Source: Rhodothermales bacterium
GTDB lineage: Bacteria; Bacteroidota; Rhodothermia; Rhodothermales; Bin80
Length of the DNA: 59,172 nucleotides
Direction of reading: 5' to 3'
Assembly: GCA_022821875.1 (NCBI GenBank)
Contig: JAJECV010000003.1
Location: 1-59,172, forward strand
In this document: one piece after another, positions 8,842 through 18,252 of the stretch
Layout: each line of letters opens with the position of its first letter
How positions within the stretch are numbered: the first letter of the stretch is position 1
Made by a program: the position numbers and the translations under genes
Notes under the pieces: generated by a model
Told to the model about the DNA's origin: nothing
What the model saw: only the letters and a program-made list of their open reading frames with translations
Database searches by the model: none

Positions 8842-9492
8842 TTATACATCTCCTCTTTCACGGACGCGGTGCAGAGGCTCGGTTACGCAGCGGGCAATGC
8901 TTGCCAGATGCTCCCCGACCCGACCAATCGAGCAGGCCCCGATCGTGCACACGACCGCCCGATTTGCGGGTAAATCCGAACTGGCCAACAGATCAAAAAT
9001 TCCCCGCAGTATTTCTGCGATCTTCTTTTGCTCATCCTGCACGGCCTCCGCTTTCTCTATATCTCCTTCCAAAAAACAATCCCTAGCCACATCAAACTGG
9101 GCAAGGGTCTGGTTACGCAATTCGCGGATTTCATCCACAGTGGCACCGATACGGGGATGCGTCGCCAGTAAGGCCGCCGACTCCATAACGCGTCCCATAC
9201 GCCCAATACGCTCTGCTTCCTGAGCCACGGTCAGAAGTTTCATGCACAGGACCAACTCCCGCTTGGGATCAATATTCAAGTGTTCCAGCACGGCCCGACG
9301 CACCGAGTGCTCACGCTTACAGATGACCGCTTCCTGCGCCGACAGATCTTCGTCAAGAATTTCATTTTCCAACAACCGCCCACTGGACGCAGCGAATAAA
9401 TTGCGCCCCGTGTCCAGCATCACCTTGATGTCATCCAAGGCATCCTTAATGAGCGGCGGCTGATTACCCGTAAGAAAATCTAAAAAGCCCAT
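8842..9492 (-). CDS. PhoU/DUF47-like protein
   Basis: A 216-residue, almost entirely helical protein. Segments such as VRRAVLEHLNIDP, LLTVAQEAERIGRMGRVMESAALL and RVGEHLASIARCVTEPLH have the PhoU-type E/D-x3-D/R-x-G metal-binding look with repeated three-helix bundles. Such proteins regulate phosphate or Na+/phosphate transport, but no phosphate transporter is encoded nearby, so the target is unknown. It lies 21 bases after the nadD stop in the same direction. Confidence 0.75.
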   Translation of the reverse strand: MGFLDFLTGNQPPLIKDALDDIKVMLDTGRNLFAASSGRLLENEILDEDLSAQEAVICKREHSVRRAVLEHLNIDPKRELVLCMKLLTVAQEAERIGRMGRVMESAALLATHPRIGATVDEIRELRNQTLAQFDVARDCFLEGDIEKAEAVQDEQKKIAEILRGIFDLLASSDLPANRAVVCTIGACSIGRVGEHLASIARCVTEPLHRVRERGDV

Positions 9493-9513
9493 AACACCAA
9501 AAGAGACAGATCT

Positions 9514-10122
9514 TCAATCCCCGTTATACCCCTGATAGAGATGATGTTTGCAAATGTAGCGCTGTACCGGCTCCAAGATCAAATCCTGTACCGATTTTCC
9601 CTCTGTAAACCGCCTGCGGATCTGTTCCCCGCGCAGGGATATAACCGGCGCTTCCGCAAATTGCACCCGTCCCCGCAAGTATTCAGGCAGATCCGCACCC
9701 GAAACCGGGGAATCCGCCCGAGGATAAACCAGCAGTCGTACTTTCCGGGCAATCACCTCCGGCTGTGCCCAGGTATCAAAACGGGCCAGACTGTCACTGC
9801 CGAGAATCAGATGGAATGCTGCACGGGGATGCGTCCTCTGGAGCGCGTCCAGCATCCGTATCGTGTAGGTCGGCGAATCAAGGGTTTTCTCTATCCCGGA
9901 AACCCTGAACGCGGAATGTCCTGCAGTCGCCGCACGTACCATATTGAGCCGATGTTCGTAGGGTGTGAGTTCATTTTTTGGCTTATGGGGCGGAGCGTAG
10001 GCGGGAACCCACAAAACCTGATCCAGTGCAAACTGCAAACCTATGGTCTCCGCAATCGTGGAGTGCGCAATATGCGGCGGGTCAAAACTGCCCCCGAAAA
10101 TCCCCATATTCATCGCACACAC
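9514..10122 (-). CDS. nadD: Nicotinate-nucleotide adenylyltransferase
   Basis: NadD adenylates nicotinate mononucleotide in NAD synthesis. The 202-residue protein has GIFGGSFDPPHIAHS (nucleotidyltransferase HxxH-type motif with PPH), LWVPAYAPPHK, LGSDSLARFDTW and the C-terminal signature, here ISLRGEQIRRR in place of the common ISSTxIR. Start: a GTG at 10122 is one base after the upstream stop; ATG 10113 or 10107 would shorten the protein by 3 or 5 residues and cannot be excluded. Coupled to bamD-like gene upstream. Confidence 0.92.
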   Translation of the reverse strand: MCAMNMGIFGGSFDPPHIAHSTIAETIGLQFALDQVLWVPAYAPPHKPKNELTPYEHRLNMVRAATAGHSAFRVSGIEKTLDSPTYTIRMLDALQRTHPRAAFHLILGSDSLARFDTWAQPEVIARKVRLLVYPRADSPVSGADLPEYLRGRVQFAEAPVISLRGEQIRRRFTEGKSVQDLILEPVQRYICKHHLYQGYNGD

Positions 10123-10123
10123 G

Positions 10124-10924
10124 CTACAAGGTTGGGCTGTCTGAAATCAATGCATCCAGCCTCTGTTTCGCCAGATCACCGAGCTCATTCGCCTGCCCCA
10201 TCAACTCGCTCTCTGGAAAAAGATCCAGTAACCTCTGGTAATGAGTGATTGCTTTCTGAAGCCGCTCCGGCTGACGTGCTTCAATACTCTGGGCACTGAA
10301 TTCTATGTAGCACCGCATTGCCCCCAGCAGGGCATTGTCTGCCAGCGGGGTATCTGGAAATTTATCAAAGACCACCTCATACGACAGTGCCGCTGCCTGA
10401 TAGAGTCCCCGCCGTTCATAGAGTTTGGCCGCATGGAACTGCTTGTCTGCCAATTTCTGGCGCAATTCTCCAACACGCTGAATGGCAACCCCCACTGAAT
10501 CGTGATTTGAATACAGCTGAATATACAGGTTGAATACCTCCACGCCCCTTCGCGTATTGGTCTGATCCAGTTCAATCTGCGGGGATCGCTCATAGAAGGT
10601 CATTGCCCGCTCAAACTCAGCATCTGCGACCCGTGGATCCGCTCGATAGAGTTCCGTGAACCGGGTATACTCACTTGCCGCCAGAATATAGTCCCGGTTC
10701 CTGCGATGGGAACGTGCAAGATAGAGCTGCGCATCAGCGGCCCACTCGTGCGTTCGCCCAAAATCGAATGCACCCTGAAAGTACTGCGCGGCCCGGCTGT
10801 AGCGTCCCGCATCATAATGGGAGAGTCCCTTCTCGTACGCATCACCCGGCGAGTCGTAACTCAGACGCCCGGATCCAGAACAGCCTGCCAGCAGCAGGAA
10901 TGAGATAATCAGAAATTTTTTCAT
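10124..10924 (-). CDS. BamD-like outer-membrane assembly lipoprotein
   Basis: A 266-residue lipoprotein: signal peptide MKKFLIISFLLLAGC with lipobox LLAGC, then five or so TPR-like helical pairs (DAYEKGLSHYDAGRYSRAAQYFQ, DAQLYLARSHRRNRDYILAA and so on), the organisation of BamD/ComL. BamD works with BamA to insert beta-barrels. I chose ATG 10924 because the signal peptide begins there; an in-frame start at 10990 would bury it. Length and TPR spacing fit BamD better than the related YbgF/CpoB family. Confidence 0.82.
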   Translation of the reverse strand: MKKFLIISFLLLAGCSGSGRLSYDSPGDAYEKGLSHYDAGRYSRAAQYFQGAFDFGRTHEWAADAQLYLARSHRRNRDYILAASEYTRFTELYRADPRVADAEFERAMTFYERSPQIELDQTNTRRGVEVFNLYIQLYSNHDSVGVAIQRVGELRQKLADKQFHAAKLYERRGLYQAAALSYEVVFDKFPDTPLADNALLGAMRCYIEFSAQSIEARQPERLQKAITHYQRLLDLFPESELMGQANELGDLAKQRLDALISDSPTL

Positions 10925-11027
10925 CAAGAAGTAAGCTAATTCAGGATCGCCGGATCCACTGCATTGAAACGTATGTCCCTCCGGAATCATTGTACACTTA
11001 CCCGAATGACTCCTGTTCTGTTTCGGC

Positions 11028-12437
11028 TCAGCGGACTAGTTGGGGGCCTGCCGGCGTATGTTCAAACAAATACAGTGCCGTGTTCCGTCGCGCTTCCCCA
11101 AACTGGATACGCATCCGAACCCCCTCATACAGTGGTGCACGCTGCAGATCCCCTGCCAGATCGCCGTCCCCTTCCAGATTCTCCAGCAGTAACCCGGCAA
11201 TATCATAGCCGATGTAGACCCACCGGTCCGGCTCAGATCCTCCATGCGCCTCCTTATATGCCTGATCAAACCTGCGAACGCTCATTCTGGTACTCTGGTA
11301 ATCTATACCAACATAATACACTTTCATTGCAGTGCCCAGCCTGTCAATGTTAAGTGTGAGCCAGGGGGATGGCCCCAGAATGTAGGGGGTTAACCCCGCC
11401 GCCTGGAGCCCGCTCACCCCATTCTGAACAAAGCGGGATGCCTCTGTCTGATCATCATGATAGACAGAAAAGAAGATGCCATCCGCAGATGAAAGGGTAT
11501 CACGTCCGATCAATTGGGGAAGCCTGTTCCAGTCAAACGAAGATCCCACCTTATAGGTAAACTGAGGCATTAAACCATATGCATCCAGTTCCTCTGTGAA
11601 TCCATATGCCATTTCCCGGCTTACCTCACTGCCTGCTTCTTCCACAATCCCGATGGTCTCCAGATTCATGTACTCCACCGCCTGGCGTGCGATTGAGCGC
11701 CCGCGTTCGGACAAGGTGGCATTCGCCTGAAACACATAGCGCCGACCGTCGGTAAGCGTCGGGTCTGTGGCCAATGGCGCAATCAATACCGTTCCACTTG
11801 CTTCGGTCACATTGGCGGCCGCGTGGACCTGCCCGCTGAAAAGCGGGCCGATGATGACGGACACCCCTTCTTCTACCAGAGAGCCTGCGGCAAAGCGTGC
11901 CCCTTCATCGGTGCTTCCGGTATCCCTGAACAGGATCTTTACCTTCTGCTCATGCCTTCGGTTATAGGCATCCACCGCCAACTGGATTCCAGCAAATACT
12001 GACCGTGTTATCGCCAGTTCGCCGGAGGAAAGGGGGAAGGCCAAACCCAGCCGGATGGCCCCGTCGTTCCACTCTGCATATTGCAGATCCTGCCGCGCCG
12101 CGGCAATCAGATCCCTCGCCTCCGCAAAATAGCGGCTATCGGGATATTGGGCCTGGAACTCCTCCATGAGTTGAATCGCCGGAAGGTATTCCCCCAGACG
12201 ATGCAGCGATTTTCCCGCCATGAGGTAGGCGGCGGTTGTTTTCCTGTGCACACGCCCCCGCTCATAAACATCCCTGAACAGAAGATAGGCCTCCGAATAG
12301 TCTCCCGATTCAAAGGAATCCAGTCCGGACTCAAATATCTGCTCTGGATCGGATATGCTGACGGGCTGGGCATGCGCAGCCATGCCCAGCTTCGCCGCAA
12401 ACAAAATAATCACGATCCCGATCTGAAATGATTTCAT
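11028..12437 (-). CDS. Secreted LppC/LpoA-like protein: TPR region plus periplasmic-binding fold
   Basis: A 469-residue exported protein with signal peptide ending AAHAQ, a TPR-like N-terminal segment (residues about 25-115, e.g. GLDSFESGDYSEAYLLFRDV), then a type I periplasmic-binding domain (IRLGLAFPLSSGE, FAGIQLAVDAYNRR, VSVIIGPLFSGQVHAAANV, IGYDIAGLLLENL). This TPR-plus-PBP layout is that of LpoA/YraM activators of penicillin-binding protein 1A and of Leu/Ile/Val-binding relatives. Its place directly before bamD favours a cell-envelope role. ATG 12437 is chosen because the signal peptide begins there. Confidence 0.75.
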   Translation of the reverse strand: MKSFQIGIVIILFAAKLGMAAHAQPVSISDPEQIFESGLDSFESGDYSEAYLLFRDVYERGRVHRKTTAAYLMAGKSLHRLGEYLPAIQLMEEFQAQYPDSRYFAEARDLIAAARQDLQYAEWNDGAIRLGLAFPLSSGELAITRSVFAGIQLAVDAYNRRHEQKVKILFRDTGSTDEGARFAAGSLVEEGVSVIIGPLFSGQVHAAANVTEASGTVLIAPLATDPTLTDGRRYVFQANATLSERGRSIARQAVEYMNLETIGIVEEAGSEVSREMAYGFTEELDAYGLMPQFTYKVGSSFDWNRLPQLIGRDTLSSADGIFFSVYHDDQTEASRFVQNGVSGLQAAGLTPYILGPSPWLTLNIDRLGTAMKVYYVGIDYQSTRMSVRRFDQAYKEAHGGSEPDRWVYIGYDIAGLLLENLEGDGDLAGDLQRAPLYEGVRMRIQFGEARRNTALYLFEHTPAGPQLVR

Positions 12438-12444
12438 CTCTGCT

Positions 12445-14007
12445 CTATTCCCATTCAATGGTCGCCGGGGGCTTTGAACTGATATCGTAGGTGACCCGGT
12501 TAATGCCCCGCACTTCATTCACAATCCGGTTGGCCACATATCCCAAAAATTCCAGAGGCAGTTTGGCCCAGTCCGCCGTCATTCCATCCCTGCTGGTCAC
12601 CGCCCGGAGTACACACACCTGCTCATAGGTGCGTTCATCTCCCATCACGCCGACGCTTTGGACCGGAAGCAGGACTGCAAAGGCCTGCCACACCGCATCG
12701 TAATGCCCCTGGGCATGGAGTTCCTCAATAAAGATCCGGTCTGCCTCCCGAACAAGTTCCAGAGTTTTGTCCGATACTGCGCCAAGAATCCGAACGGCAA
12801 GCCCTGGACCTGGAAATGGATGCCGTCCAATCATCTCTTTCGGTAATCCAAGTAAGGTGCCGATCTCTCGAACTTCATCTTTGAATAATTCCCGGAATGG
12901 TTCCAGGATTTCGAAGGGATGATCTTCCGGTAATCCGCCGACATTGTGATGCGTCTTTATCGTCACACTCGGCCCCTTAAAGGACACACTCTCAATCACA
13001 TCCGGATAAAGCGTTCCCTGTGCCAGGAATTTTGGCTTTGCACCTAGTGTAAAGGAGATGGCGGACATCGCTTCCTCAAAGACATGCACAAACGTGTTCC
13101 CGATTATGATTCGTTTCCGCTCCGGATCCGTAACGCCCTGCAGCCTCTCCAGAAATCGCTCACTGGCATCCACCGCTTCCAGACGGATATGAAAATGATC
13201 CCGAAAGGTTCGCTGTACATTTTCCCATTCCCCGTGCCGAAGCAGCCCATTGTTGACAAAAATACAAGTAAGCTGCTCTCCTATTGCTTTGTGAATCAGG
13301 CAGGCGGCAACCGACGAATCCACGCCGCCGGAGAGCCCAAGAATCACATTGTCTCTGCCTACCACATCCCGGATCTCCGCAATCTTCTGCTCCAGAAAAG
13401 AGGCCGGTGACCAATCACAGCTGCAGCCGCAGATATCACGGACAAAATTCTCAAAAACCCGATGGCCCTGTTCGGTGTGCACCACCTCAGGATGAAACTG
13501 CACCCCATAATGCGGGAGCACCTGATGACGCAGGGCGGCAATCGGTGCACTGGCGGTATCTGCAATCATCTCATACCCCTGGGGAACATCTAGAGGCAGA
13601 TCGCCATGACTCATCCAGACCTGCGAGCCATCTTCCATTCCTTTCAAAAGATCTTCCGCATGGAAGATATTGATCCGGGTGCGTCCGAATTCCCGATGTG
13701 CTGCCGCCTGAATCCTCCCCCCGGCTGCATGCACTAAAGCCTGTAATCCATAGCAGATCCCAAGCAGGGGCATTGGTGCACCATCGTCTCTGCACAATTG
13801 CAGAAGTGCCGGATCCAGCTGTGGCGCTCCCGCCTGATAGACTGAACTCGGCCCCCCCGACAGGACGATCCCCCGCACACCTTCCAGATCATGAATTGGA
13901 ACTGTACAGGGGAGGATTTCTGAAAATACCCCTGCCTCACGTATGCGCCGCGCAATCAATTGGGTATACTGCGCCCCAAAGTCAACAACAATGATTCGCT
14001 CATTCAT
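12445..14007 (-). CDS. guaA: GMP synthase (glutamine-hydrolysing)
   Basis: GuaA aminates XMP to GMP with glutamine and ATP. The 520-residue protein has normal family length. The N-terminal amidotransferase domain shows IVVDFGAQYTQLIARRIRE, LSGGPSSVY, the nucleophile in LLGICYGLQ and QFHPEVVHT. The ATP-pyrophosphatase domain follows with ILGLSGGVDSSVAA, and the dimerisation domain ends in ITYDIS-like text and KPPATIEWE. Seven bases separate its stop from the next gene; gcvH lies 14 bases upstream. Confidence 0.98.
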   Translation of the reverse strand: MNERIIVVDFGAQYTQLIARRIREAGVFSEILPCTVPIHDLEGVRGIVLSGGPSSVYQAGAPQLDPALLQLCRDDGAPMPLLGICYGLQALVHAAGGRIQAAAHREFGRTRINIFHAEDLLKGMEDGSQVWMSHGDLPLDVPQGYEMIADTASAPIAALRHQVLPHYGVQFHPEVVHTEQGHRVFENFVRDICGCSCDWSPASFLEQKIAEIRDVVGRDNVILGLSGGVDSSVAACLIHKAIGEQLTCIFVNNGLLRHGEWENVQRTFRDHFHIRLEAVDASERFLERLQGVTDPERKRIIIGNTFVHVFEEAMSAISFTLGAKPKFLAQGTLYPDVIESVSFKGPSVTIKTHHNVGGLPEDHPFEILEPFRELFKDEVREIGTLLGLPKEMIGRHPFPGPGLAVRILGAVSDKTLELVREADRIFIEELHAQGHYDAVWQAFAVLLPVQSVGVMGDERTYEQVCVLRAVTSRDGMTADWAKLPLEFLGYVANRIVNEVRGINRVTYDISSKPPATIEWE

Positions 14008-14021
14008 GCAGATGGAAGCGC

Positions 14022-14405
14022 TTATGCCACATGGTCCGCATACTCCTGAGCAGACAGCAGAGATTCGATCTGGCCCGGATCCGACAGACTGACTTCAATG
14101 ATCCAGCCCTCCCCGAACGGATCGCTGTTTACGAGTTCCGGATTCGTCTCCAGTTCTGTGTTATGCTGATGGATGGTCCCGCTTACCGGAAGGAAGAGAT
14201 CCGACACGGCCTTGACGGCCTCAACCGAGCCGAACACATCCCCCTGTTCCATCATCTCTCCTTCCGGCTCCAGTTCGATAAAGACGATATCCCCCAGTTC
14301 TCCCTGCGCAAAATCGGTGATCCCAATCGTCACGGTCTCGCCGTCCGCATGGATGCGGACCCATTCATGCTCCTCGGTGTATTTCAGTTCTTCGGGAAGT
14401 TTCAT
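14022..14405 (-). CDS. gcvH: Glycine cleavage system H protein
   Basis: GcvH shuttles the aminomethyl intermediate on a lipoyl arm between P, T and L proteins. The 127-residue protein starts MKLPEELKYTEEHEWVRI and carries the lipoylation motif GSVEAVKAVSDL, followed by the usual C-terminal NSDPFGEGWIIEV. No other gcv genes are in the window. ATG 14405 is the natural start; upstream in-frame sequence is unrelated. Confidence 0.97.
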   Translation of the reverse strand: MKLPEELKYTEEHEWVRIHADGETVTIGITDFAQGELGDIVFIELEPEGEMMEQGDVFGSVEAVKAVSDLFLPVSGTIHQHNTELETNPELVNSDPFGEGWIIEVSLSDPGQIESLLSAQEYADHVA

Positions 14406-14427
14406 CAATAAAGATAATCTTAAGGGT

Positions 14428-15762
14428 TTACTTGAGCATTTGTGTCTCCACGAAATGCGTATTGACTTCGCCGGACAGGAATGCCGGATGCTGTAACAAT
14501 TCTTTATGGAACGGGATCGTTGTTGCGACTCCCTCCAGCACAAATTCATCCAGTGCACGCTGCATCCGCCGGATCGCCCATTCCCGGGTCGGTGCGCAGG
14601 TGATCAGTTTCGCAATCATGGAGTCATAATGGGGAGGGATAACATATCCGGCATGTACATGGGTGTCCATCCGCACCCCCGGGCCTCCGGGGGGATGGAA
14701 CTCAACAATCCTGCCTGGGCAGGGACGAAAATTTTTACCGGGATCCTCCGCATTGATACGACACTCAATGGCATGCCCCTGGATCGGGATCTCCGACTCA
14801 GAAAGGCGCTCGCCCATGGCGATCCGGATCTGCTGCTGAATCAGGTCTGCCCCTGTGATTTCTTCCGTGACGGGATGCTCCACCTGGATCCGCGTATTCA
14901 TCTCCATGAAATAAAACTCGCCGCCTGCATCCAGCAGAAATTCCACGGTCCCCGCACCTTCGTAATTCACCGCTTCGGCACCCGCAATTGCGGCCGCCCC
15001 CATACGTGCACGCAAGTGTTCATCTACGGCAATGGAGGGCGCTTCCTCCAGTAGTTTTTGATGACGGCGCTGAATCGAGCATTCCCGTTCCCCGTAGTGG
15101 ATTGCATGGCCTCGTCCATCCCCCATGACCTGAAGTTCAATGTGTCTTGGATTCTGGATCAACTTCTCAATATAGATATCCGAATTCCCGAAGGCCCCTT
15201 CTGCTTCCGCCTGTGCCGACTGAAAATGGAGTTCAAATTCTTCCGCCTTCCAGACCGCACGCATCCCGCGCCCGCCGCCCCCTGCACTGGCCTTAATCAT
15301 GACAGGATATCCAATGGATTCTGCGAATTTCTTCCCTTCTTTCAGCGATGGCACGACCCCATCAGAGCCTGGAACGACCGGAACGCCTGCGGTACGCATC
15401 TGATCTCTGGCACGGCTCTTGTCTCCCATGACTGCGATGGTTTCCGGGGAGGGGCCGATAAATTTCAGATCATGATCGGTACAGATTGCGCTGAACAGTG
15501 CATTCTCTGCCAGAAAACCATACCCTGGATGGATGGCATCTGCACCGGTGACCTCGGCCGCTGCCATAATCCGGTCCGGTTTGAGGTAACTCTCGCCGGA
15601 TACCGCAGGACCGATGCACACCGCCTCATCCGCGTAGCGTACATGCAGCGCATCTTTATCCGCTTTAGAGTAGACCGCGACGGACTTTAATCCCATTTCT
15701 TTACAGGCACGAATTACTCTCAGTGCAATCTCACCCCTGTTCGCAATCAGGATTTTTTTCAT
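14428..15762 (-). CDS. accC: Acetyl-CoA carboxylase, biotin carboxylase subunit
   Basis: AccC carboxylates the biotin of AccB using ATP and bicarbonate, the first step of fatty-acid synthesis. The 444-residue protein starts MKKILIANRGEIALRVIRAC and contains DAIHPGYGFLAEN, the ATP-grasp Gly-rich loop KASAGGGGRGMRAV, RHIELQVMGD, RECSIQRRHQK and MNTRIQVEHPVTE. Start ATG 15762 is chosen over an upstream in-frame start at 15792 because family homology begins there and it clears the accB stop at 15776. Confidence 0.97.
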   Translation of the reverse strand: MKKILIANRGEIALRVIRACKEMGLKSVAVYSKADKDALHVRYADEAVCIGPAVSGESYLKPDRIMAAAEVTGADAIHPGYGFLAENALFSAICTDHDLKFIGPSPETIAVMGDKSRARDQMRTAGVPVVPGSDGVVPSLKEGKKFAESIGYPVMIKASAGGGGRGMRAVWKAEEFELHFQSAQAEAEGAFGNSDIYIEKLIQNPRHIELQVMGDGRGHAIHYGERECSIQRRHQKLLEEAPSIAVDEHLRARMGAAAIAGAEAVNYEGAGTVEFLLDAGGEFYFMEMNTRIQVEHPVTEEITGADLIQQQIRIAMGERLSESEIPIQGHAIECRINAEDPGKNFRPCPGRIVEFHPPGGPGVRMDTHVHAGYVIPPHYDSMIAKLITCAPTREWAIRRMQRALDEFVLEGVATTIPFHKELLQHPAFLSGEVNTHFVETQMLK

Positions 15763-15775
15763 ACGGGGATCCAGA

Positions 15776-16288
15776 TTATGCAGGATCAACAATCAGCAAC
15801 GGCTGATCATATTCAACCGCATCGCCATCACTGACAAGAATTTCCAGCACCGTCCCTGCAATTTCTGATTCCACTTCATTCATCAATTTCATTGCTTCCA
15901 CGATGCACACCGTCTGGCCCTGACCGATCCGGTCACCAACCTTTACAAACGGATCTGCATCCGGTGCCGGCTTGGCATAAAAAGTCCCTGGTGTGGGAGA
16001 CAGGATCGGGATCCCTTTTGTCGCATCAGGCTCCGGGGGGGACCCGGACACCGCCTGCAGCGGGGTATTCTGCTGCGCTGCACCGGCCGCCGGCGACAGG
16101 TCAGCAACAGCGACCCGGGTTGGCGGCGGTGCCTGCACGGCGGATGGGGCATACTTGCGAACCAGAACGCGCACCCCATCTGCCTCAATTTCCACCTCGG
16201 CGGCTTCGCTCTCCGATGCCATCGCAATCAGTTCACGTATACGATCAAAATCGGCCTTGGACCAGTTTTTAGAAAAAAATTTCGGCAC
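15776..16288 (-). CDS. accB: Acetyl-CoA carboxylase, biotin carboxyl carrier protein
   Basis: The 170-residue BCCP has an N-terminal helical domain, a Pro/Ala-rich linker (residues about 50-95) and the C-terminal biotinyl domain, with the modified Lys in CIVEAMKLMNEVESE. Adjacent accC follows after 13 bases, the standard accBC pair. The efp-accB-accC order is widespread in bacteria. Confidence 0.97.
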   Translation of the reverse strand: MPKFFSKNWSKADFDRIRELIAMASESEAAEVEIEADGVRVLVRKYAPSAVQAPPPTRVAVADLSPAAGAAQQNTPLQAVSGSPPEPDATKGIPILSPTPGTFYAKPAPDADPFVKVGDRIGQGQTVCIVEAMKLMNEVESEIAGTVLEILVSDGDAVEYDQPLLIVDPA

Positions 16289-16321
16289 GGACTTAATGGT
16301 TGATTCCTGGTGATTGGCGAA

Positions 16322-16888
16322 CTACTCTGTAACTCGCGTAATATAGTCTCCGGTGTCTGTATTGACACGGACCAAGTCTCCTTCGGAGATAAACAGTGGT
16401 ACATTGATGGTGGCACCACTCTCTAGTTTTGCCGGTTTCGTGGCTCCGGTCGCCGTATCTCCCCGAACACCGGGATCAGACCGAATGACGCGTAATTCCA
16501 CACTCTTGGGGAGTTCGGCCAAAAGCGGTTCTTCGGTTTCTGCATGAAACAGGATATCAATGGCTCCCCCTTCTTTGAGGAACTCCCGTTTCTCCACATT
16601 TTCTGAAGGGAGCGAAAACTGTTCATAGTCCTGCATGTTCATGAAATGCATCCCAAGTGCATCTTCATACAGGAATTGATGTTCCCTGCGTTCAATCCGT
16701 GCATCTTTCACCTTTTCACCGGCCCGGAATGTCTTGTCTACAACCCGGCCGGTGCGGACATTCTTCAATGTCGTCCGAACAAACGCTCCCCCCTTGCCGG
16801 GTTTGACGTGTTGAAATTTGACAATCTGCCATAGCTCACCTGTAATTTGCATGGTAAAGCCATTCCGAAAGTCTGTCGTATCTGCCAT
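16322..16888 (-). CDS. efp: Translation elongation factor P
   Basis: EF-P relieves ribosome stalling at polyproline. The 188-residue, three-domain protein has the KOW-like N-terminus with the loop KPGKGGAFVRT carrying the modifiable Lys (Lys32), followed by FLYEDALGMHFMNMQDYEQF and the C-terminal signature DPGVRGDTATGATKPAKLESGA. An internal lysine modified by EpmA-type or other systems cannot be deduced. ATG 16888 (MADTTDFRNG) is preferred to the start four codons upstream. Near-palindromic ccgtaaatatacgg at about 16918-16931 lies in its promoter region. Confidence 0.97.
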   Translation of the reverse strand: MADTTDFRNGFTMQITGELWQIVKFQHVKPGKGGAFVRTTLKNVRTGRVVDKTFRAGEKVKDARIERREHQFLYEDALGMHFMNMQDYEQFSLPSENVEKREFLKEGGAIDILFHAETEEPLLAELPKSVELRVIRSDPGVRGDTATGATKPAKLESGATINVPLFISEGDLVRVNTDTGDYITRVTE

Positions 16889-18252
16889 GACTCGTATCAA
16901 CTGTTGCGCACACGGACCGTAAATATACGGCCTGTTCGCGTATTGTACGCATGCTCCACTGTAGTTTGCGTCAAACCGGGATCTTACTCAAGTCTGGAAT
17001 TCGGCATCCCGGGTCACCATGTCACATGTCTCAACTTTGTCCTCTTCGGGACAGTTTATGCCCGGGTTCATGATTTAATGGCGGCTTATGTACATGAGTA
17101 ATCTGGAACCAGGCCCCTTTCTGGTCAAAGGTACAGTACGAATCAATCGGGGAAGTGACCTGCATTTCTTACTGCTGCACAACACCATACCCGTCTGATG
17201 CCCTACCGGTTAGAGTTTGTAAGACAAAGCCCCCCGTTGGTTCAGAGACACTGGACAGATCATCTGCGTAACACTGCTCCAGCACTCACCATCCCCTCAA
17301 CGCTTGTTATTCCAGAAACCCCGAAAATCAGGGACATGGAGCACAAGTGCAAAGGGGCCGGCAGAACAGCCGGGCAGAACCGTGCAACGGAAGTCCGGAG
17401 TAAACAGTTCCATATTGAAGGCGGGCCGGGGATTCACGGAACGCTGTTTCAGCGAACATAGAGATCCTGAGCAAAATGAATCTTACCATGCCGTCCATAC
17501 ATATGGGCGTGGCCATTGCATGTCAAAATCCGGGTTTCTGTGTCTGGTGTGTGAATAGAAATCTACGGGAATGTAACGGCAGTATCTCAATGCCGGAGAT
17601 AGATTCCGGCAAGCCTGATTATCGGCCGAATGAGATCACGCCGATGTCGGACATTTTATGGCTGAGACAAACCTGCAACCGGGCAACAGGGGATGAAACA
17701 CAAAAACTTGAATCCTTGGGGGCCCTCACGGATACAAGCCGAAAACAACCTGCCAGCAGAATCACTGAAACCAGAGTTCACCTTACCGTGACATGGAACC
17801 TCTCTGGGTAAAGTACCCAAAGCATATCCTGCGGACAACCTTCAAGCAATGCAGGATAACCATTGGCATTATCGGCAGATTATGAGAGACGGATTCAGTA
17901 TTCAGTACAATTCATGGAACCTGAATTTTGAGGTCGGGGTACCAGCGACCTGCGGCAGGGATGGCAATGTTGAAAATGAGCGTTTGTGACTCGCAGAAAA
18001 AGGCTGATGACCACAAACAGATTGCTGGAACAGTTATGCGGACAGCATCGTAACATGCAATAATAATGTTTCGTATCTTTGCAGATAATGAGGCTGTGCC
18101 CCCAATGACAGGATTTGCACTTTACTTTCTCGGTGAGAGAAATACATTCGTATGGTTGCTTTAAAGGACAGGCTGCTTCGTGACGTACGATGTTGCTCCA
18201 TCTTCGCTCGTTGAATCTCCGATTGATGAAAGGATTCCAGGATTGCAACAGG
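16889..18252. other. 1.36 kb region without a supported gene
   Basis: Longest non-coding stretch of the left half, between the divergent efp and the large secreted-protein operon. Open frames up to 111 codons exist (for example 17476-17811 +) but none resembles a family or has a convincing ribosome site. A Bacteroidota-type -7 box is present at 18074-18081. The region could hold decayed genes or regulatory RNA, which I cannot identify. Confidence 0.5.
18074..18081 (+). promoter_or_regulatory. Candidate Bacteroidota-type -7 box upstream of the usher/Exb operon
   Basis: TATCTTTG fits the TAnnTTTG consensus of Bacteroidota housekeeping promoters. The core cgtatctttgc recurs before hamA-like at 45663. 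It would leave a 5' leader of about 165 bases. No good TTTG -33 element is at the expected distance, so the call is tentative. Confidence 0.35.
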
